From: an uncultured Porphyromonadaceae bacterium
Lineage (GTDB): Bacteria > Bacteroidota > Bacteroidia > Bacteroidales > Muribaculaceae
Assembly: GCA_947175715.1 (NCBI GenBank)
Contig: CAMWOD010000042.1
Location: forward strand, 1-7,557
Length of the DNA stretch: 7,557 nucleotides
Reading direction: 5' to 3'
The translations under genes were made by a program, and so were the position numbers. The notes beneath the pieces are model-generated. The model was not told the DNA's origin, ran no database searches, and saw only the letters and a list, made by a program, of their open reading frames with translations. Of this stretch, positions 6,343 to 7,557 are shown in pieces. The number at the start of each line of letters is the position of its first letter. The first letter of the stretch is position 1.

Positions 6343-7557
6343 TTACCCTCCGAAGTTGTCGTAGTGGATATTTGAGGGGTCAACGCCGAGCGAATCAAGC
6401 ATATTGTTGACAGCATTGCTCATCGGGCCAGGGCCGCACATGTAGTACTCAATATCCTCGGGATTGGGATGATCCTTGAGATAAGTATCATATATTACCT
6501 GATGCACGAATCCCGGAGTGTAGGCCACACCCGCAGCGTCGGCTGCGGGATCGGGACGGTCGAGAGCGAGGTGGAACTTGAAGTTGGGGAACTCCTTCTC
6601 AAGCTTAAGGAAATCGTCGAGATAGAACACCTCATTGAGAGCACGGGCACCATAGAAGTAATTCATCTTGCGGTCAGTGGTCTTAAGCGTATTGGTCATG
6701 TGCATGATTTGTGACCTAAGCGGAGCCATACCTGCACCACCACCGATCCACATCATTTCGTTCTTGGAGTCGAATATTGGATGGAAGTCACCGTAAGGGC
6801 CGCTCATTATCACCTTGTCGCCGGGCTTAAGCGTGAATATATAGCTCGAAGCGATACCAGGCATCACATCCTGGAAACCTACTTGAGGTTTGGGTTTGAA
6901 CGGAGGTGTAGCGATACGTACGGTGAGCATTATGCGGTCACCTTCGGCAGGATAGTTGGCCATAGAGTAGGCACGCACGGTTGTTTCGGTATTTTTACAT
7001 TTCAGAGTGAATAGGCCGAATTTCTCCCAAGCAGGTAGATATTCCTCACCGATGAGCGACTTATCGATATCCTTGTCGTAATCCATCTCATAGGGGGGTA
7101 TCTTAATCTGCGCGTAAGAACCGGGTACGAAGTTCATGTGTTGACCTTCGGGGAGCTTCACTATAAACTCCTTGATGAATGTTGCCACATTCTTATTGGA
7201 GATTACCTCGCACTCCCACTCCTTGATGTCGAGTATCGATGCAGGCACACCGACCTTCATGTCTGATTTCACCTTCACCTGGCAACCGAGGCGCCAATTA
7301 TCTTTTATCTCTTTGCGGCTGAAATGCACTTTCTCGGTAGGGAGAATTTCACCACCTCCTTCAAACACCTGACAGCGGCACTGTGCGCAGCTGCCCTTGC
7401 CACCACAGGCCGAAGGCAGAAATATGTTTTGGTCGGCAAATGTTGACAAAAGCGATTTACCAGAATCGGCCACTATTTCTTTAGTGTCGTTGAGTGTGAT
7501 GGTCACTTTGCCCGAGTGGACGAGAAAGTGCTTTGCCACCAATAGAAGTATTACCAG
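6343..7557 (-). CDS. nqrF: Na+-translocating NADH:quinone reductase subunit F, N-terminus outside window
   Basis: NqrF is the electron entry subunit of the Na+-pumping NADH:quinone reductase in the inner membrane. It oxidises NADH with FAD and passes electrons to a [2Fe-2S] centre and on to the other Nqr subunits. Visible are 404 residues. The frame stays open to the window edge and begins LVILLLVAKHFLV, the end of the N-terminal membrane anchor, so the start is beyond 7557; the TTG at 7542 is not the real start. Domains in order: ferredoxin-type domain with CGGKGSCAQC (about 7372-7410) and a fourth Cys in RLGCQ (7282-7284), FAD-binding RAYSMANYP, NADH-binding GGGAGMAPLR, and the C-terminal YYMCGPGPMS. 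All expected cofactor residues are present. nqrF usually ends an nqrABCDEF operon, so nqrA-E are expected beyond the right edge. Confidence 0.97.
   Translation of the reverse strand: MVILLLVAKHFLVHSGKVTITLNDTKEIVADSGKSLLSTFADQNIFLPSACGGKGSCAQCRCQVFEGGGEILPTEKVHFSRKEIKDNWRLGCQVKVKSDMKVGVPASILDIKEWECEVISNKNVATFIKEFIVKLPEGQHMNFVPGSYAQIKIPPYEMDYDKDIDKSLIGEEYLPAWEKFGLFTLKCKNTETTVRAYSMANYPAEGDRIMLTVRIATPPFKPKPQVGFQDVMPGIASSYIFTLKPGDKVIMSGPYGDFHPIFDSKNEMMWIGGGAGMAPLRSQIMHMTNTLKTTDRKMNYFYGARALNEVFYLDDFLKLEKEFPNFKFHLALDRPDPAADAAGVAYTPGFVHQVIYDTYLKDHPNPEDIEYYMCGPGPMSNAVNNMLDSLGVDPSNIHYDNFGG

Noticed and set aside
6343..7542. TTG at 7542 as the start of nqrF
   Set aside because: The frame continues to the window edge with hydrophobic residues that match the expected N-terminal membrane anchor, so the gene is cut by the window, not started here.
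1..7557. Mobile element, CRISPR array, tRNA or a new defence system
   Set aside because: No direct repeat arrays, transposase, integrase or tRNA-like cloverleaf was seen, and nearly all the sequence is occupied by recognisable genes.

Overview
The window looks like chromosome of a member of the Bacteroidales. The evidence is a Bacteroidales-style NqrF, a Bacteroidetes-type promoter -7 box (TAnnTTTG) before one gene, absent Shine-Dalgarno sequences, and an adaptor-RND-outer membrane gene order typical of the group. The fairly balanced base composition suggests Muribaculaceae rather than the lower-GC Bacteroides, but that is only an impression.

Layout: positions 3-4771 (+ strand) hold a tripartite heavy-metal efflux system of the Cus/Czc (HME-RND) class. 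It consists of the C-terminal part of the periplasmic adaptor (5' end outside the window), the complete inner-membrane RND pump, and a TolC-family outer-membrane channel whose start overlaps the end of the pump gene. A 76-bp gap containing a strong hairpin follows, then an iron-type superoxide dismutase (4848-5423, +) closed by a rho-independent terminator at about 5500-5535. The opposite strand carries, in transcription order, the 3' part of nqrF (7557-6343), the NADH-oxidising subunit of the Na+-pumping NADH:quinone reductase, then a single-membrane-span protein with an ExbD/TolR-like C-terminus (6215-5565). Between these two lie a minus-strand hairpin that probably ends the nqr transcript and a promoter-like box for the ExbD-like gene. 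The two gene groups converge at 5424-5564.

The efflux genes form one functional unit spanning both membranes. SOD may sit next to them because metal and oxidative stress overlap, but no shared control can be proven here. NqrF belongs to core respiration and nothing links it to the + strand genes. No mobile element, CRISPR array, tRNA or rRNA was seen. I found no convincing evidence of a wholly new system. The points most worth a second look are the orphan ExbD-like protein without the usual membrane aspartate, the hairpin just before the sod start codon, and the mixed metal-specificity signature of the RND pump. No gap exceeds 300 bases.
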